Below, in pieces: positions 62,594 to 64,000 of a DNA stretch of 64,000 bases; position 1 is the first letter of the stretch; the number at the start of each line of letters is the position of its first letter. Origin of the DNA: JAUWKC01 sp035527845 (GTDB lineage Bacteria; Planctomycetota; Phycisphaerae; Sedimentisphaerales; Anaerobacaceae). The stretch covers positions 1 through 64,000 of the forward strand of contig DATKZT010000095.1 of assembly GCA_035527845.1 (NCBI GenBank), written 5' to 3'. The translations under genes were made by a program, and so were the position numbers. The notes under the pieces were generated by a model. It was not told the DNA's origin. It made no database searches and saw nothing but the letters and a program-made list of their open reading frames with translations.

Positions 62594-62827
62594 ATGAATG
62601 GAAGAAACAGTCACGGCGAGGGGCGGAGGCGGAGTATGTTTCGAGCGGGAATCGACATCCCCAGGCATGTCCTGCCATTAGAACCTGTCCCAAAACCTAT
62701 ACAAAGGCAAGTTTCCAGTAGTGATATCGCAGAGTCAGGGATTTTGGCGGAATCTGCAATCATCTATCTTGAAAGGCTTTGTCGAGAATATGAATTATTG
62801 ACGACCGTGCGTGTTGAAGAGAATTAA
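62594..62827 (+). CDS. Short leader-B ORF, copy 2
   Basis: A 77-codon frame starts at an ATG with GGGGAG 8 bases upstream. The first part is Arg-rich; the second (SGILAESAIIYLERLCREYE) could form an amphipathic helix, so a real small protein is possible. The equivalent frame in the first leader B stops after 46 codons. No family was recognised. Confidence 0.35.
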   Translation: MNGRNSHGEGRRRSMFRAGIDIPRHVLPLEPVPKPIQRQVSSSDIAESGILAESAIIYLERLCREYELLTTVRVEEN

Positions 62828-62881
62828 TCCCTGGCGTATAGCCAAAGGGGAGTCATTGTTTAACGTTTAAGGAGATAAATC

Positions 62882-64000
62882 ATGTATAAGAAAGCTGTCT
62901 TTTTAGTGTGTTGTATTTTGATGGTTCTGGCTTTGGCGAGCAGCGTACGGGCCGCGACCTGGAGCGGCGCGGTAAGCACTGACTGGTGCACCGCGGGGAA
63001 CTGGAGTCCGGCGGTAGTGCCCGGCGCGGCAGACACGGTGTATATCTATTCGGCGAAACCGGTCCCGTTAGTAAGCGGCTCGGCCTGCCCCGGGGACATA
63101 GACGCCAACGTTGGCTGGATGAATGGTCCTGCGACCGGCGGGGGTACGCAGGCCATGGACATAATAGATGCCACATTCATTGTTCAAAATACATGGTACG
63201 GTAGTGAAAGTACGGGGGGACCAAACTCCACCGTTAACATAAGCGGCAGCTCCGTGGTTCAGGTACTCAACCTCGGCAGCGGTTTTGCCTGGCGCGGGCA
63301 CGATTACGGAAGGTTCAACCTGAACATCTTGAGTACTGGAAGCGGCGATCCCAATGTTTATGTTAATGGCACACTGGCGAGCGCCGATGACCCGCCGGGA
63401 TATTTCGTGCTTACTATTGACAACGGGCGGCTCACGACTGTGGGCGGGCTTAGCTGGGGCGACGACGGCGGCGGCGAATTACACGTAAGCGGCGCCAGGA
63501 CGGAGCTTCACCTTGGCGACATGAGGTTTGGTCTGCGTAGCCCGGCGGCGACTATGCTGTTCAACATGAGCGGCGGCCTGATTGATATGGCGGGAGCCTG
63601 GAGCATGGGCGGCGAGAACGACGGGCTTCATACCACTCCCTGGGCGATCCAAATGAACTTCGATGCCGGCAAGATAATCTGCAACGATTTCAGCATGCGT
63701 ATCGAGTCTGACTGGCCGGACGGGATACCATTCAATATCGATTTCGAGCAAAACGCTGTCCTGGAAATAAAACAGGACCGCTTGACGAGGATGCAGAGAT
63801 GGATTGAATTAGGCTATATTACGGGCAAAGGCGGAACTGAGGCGCCAACGGCTGCAAATATTGGCGGGCACACGTTCGTAGGGTTTGATATATATCAGAA
63901 AGAGGCGTCCAATCCATTTCCGGCAAACGGCGCCGGAGGCATCTGCCCAACGGGTGTGACGCTGACCTGGAAGGCCGGGGACAAAGCGGACCAGCACAAG
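62882..64000 (+). CDS. Giant secreted protein, array gene 4 (partial)
   Basis: The frame is open from an ATG with AAGGAG 7 bases upstream to the window end (373 codons so far). A signal peptide (VFLVCCILMVLALASSVRA) is followed by the beta-type N-terminal region seen in array gene 3: Trp-x-x-x-Gly-Asn-Trp start, DANVGWMNGPA, STVNISGSSVVQVL, NILSTGSGDPN and the ITGKGGTEAP segment. The start of a fibronectin-like unit (GICPTGVTLTWKAGDKADQH) follows. The rest lies outside the window, so the shared C-terminal module could not be checked. Confidence 0.88.
   Translation, partial: MYKKAVFLVCCILMVLALASSVRAATWSGAVSTDWCTAGNWSPAVVPGAADTVYIYSAKPVPLVSGSACPGDIDANVGWMNGPATGGGTQAMDIIDATFIVQNTWYGSESTGGPNSTVNISGSSVVQVLNLGSGFAWRGHDYGRFNLNILSTGSGDPNVYVNGTLASADDPPGYFVLTIDNGRLTTVGGLSWGDDGGGELHVSGARTELHLGDMRFGLRSPAATMLFNMSGGLIDMAGAWSMGGENDGLHTTPWAIQMNFDAGKIICNDFSMRIESDWPDGIPFNIDFEQNAVLEIKQDRLTRMQRWIELGYITGKGGTEAPTAANIGGHTFVGFDIYQKEASNPFPANGAGGICPTGVTLTWKAGDKADQHK

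Noticed and set aside
1..64000. tRNA, rRNA, CRISPR array or transposase genes
   Set aside because: Gaps were scanned by eye for TpsiC-like GGTTCGA patterns, regularly spaced repeats and DDE-type proteins; none was convincing.

Overview
The window looks like a chromosomal segment of a Planctomycetota bacterium, probably of the Phycisphaerae/Sedimentisphaerales type. This is an inference. It rests on several very large secreted proteins that end in dockerin-like EF-hand repeats, LamG-rich surface proteins, an ECF sigma factor fused to a membrane tail, a BlaI/BlaR1-type pair with an enlarged sensor, and a dispersed repeat that reads as Lys-Pro-Asn/Gln-Thr-Asn-Pro strings. No rRNA, tRNA, transposase or CRISPR array was recognised.

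Bases 1-14000 are mostly housekeeping genes: an AsmA-like protein, tsaD, larB, nnrD, lexA, an ECF sigma factor with a small membrane partner, a five-repeat membrane protein, a YkgJ-type cysteine-cluster protein, an alpha/beta hydrolase, nadE-ispG-membrane protein, and a PIN-TRAM protein. Bases 14000-26200 hold a secreted glycosidase-like propeller, a BlaI repressor with twin operators in its promoter, a giant M56 sensor protein, a WD40 fragment, and a trehalose cluster (otsA-otsB fusion, treT, and a divergent GT4 gene). Bases 26200-35900 hold dispersed repeats, a secreted protein coupled to a matrixin/beta-helix/dockerin protein, then an ECF sigma factor and a thioredoxin-tailed protein. These last two lie between dapA and a 41-bp relic of a dapA 3' end. 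pdxJ follows dapA. Bases 36000-43900 hold small enzymes (RF-like GGQ protein, YgjP-like peptidase, cyclophilin-like protein), a Cys-repeat membrane protein, RHS remnants with a cargo gene, then pgsA, ribBA and a lipoprotein.

Bases 44100-64000 are the most unusual part. A sulfatase-modifying-factor/sialidase/dockerin fusion is followed by an array of four giant secreted paralogues of 1,200-1,700 aa, the last cut by the window edge. The three complete members share an almost identical C-terminal module of about 490-500 aa. In it, the two halves of a dockerin-like pair are separated by a LamG domain, and the chain ends in the same Trp-Gly-Val-Glu-Gln-Leu-Trp tail. Each complete gene is followed by the same GC-rich terminator hairpin. 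Two different long leaders alternate along the array (A, B, A, B), while the N-terminal domains pair differently (alpha, alpha, beta, beta). Leader A carries a promoter, an upstream palindrome, a long match to the 16S rRNA 3' tail, and a 120-nt element that is 116/120 identical between copies with a clear predicted fold. This looks like a mosaic, individually regulated surface-protein array and is the best candidate here for an undescribed system.
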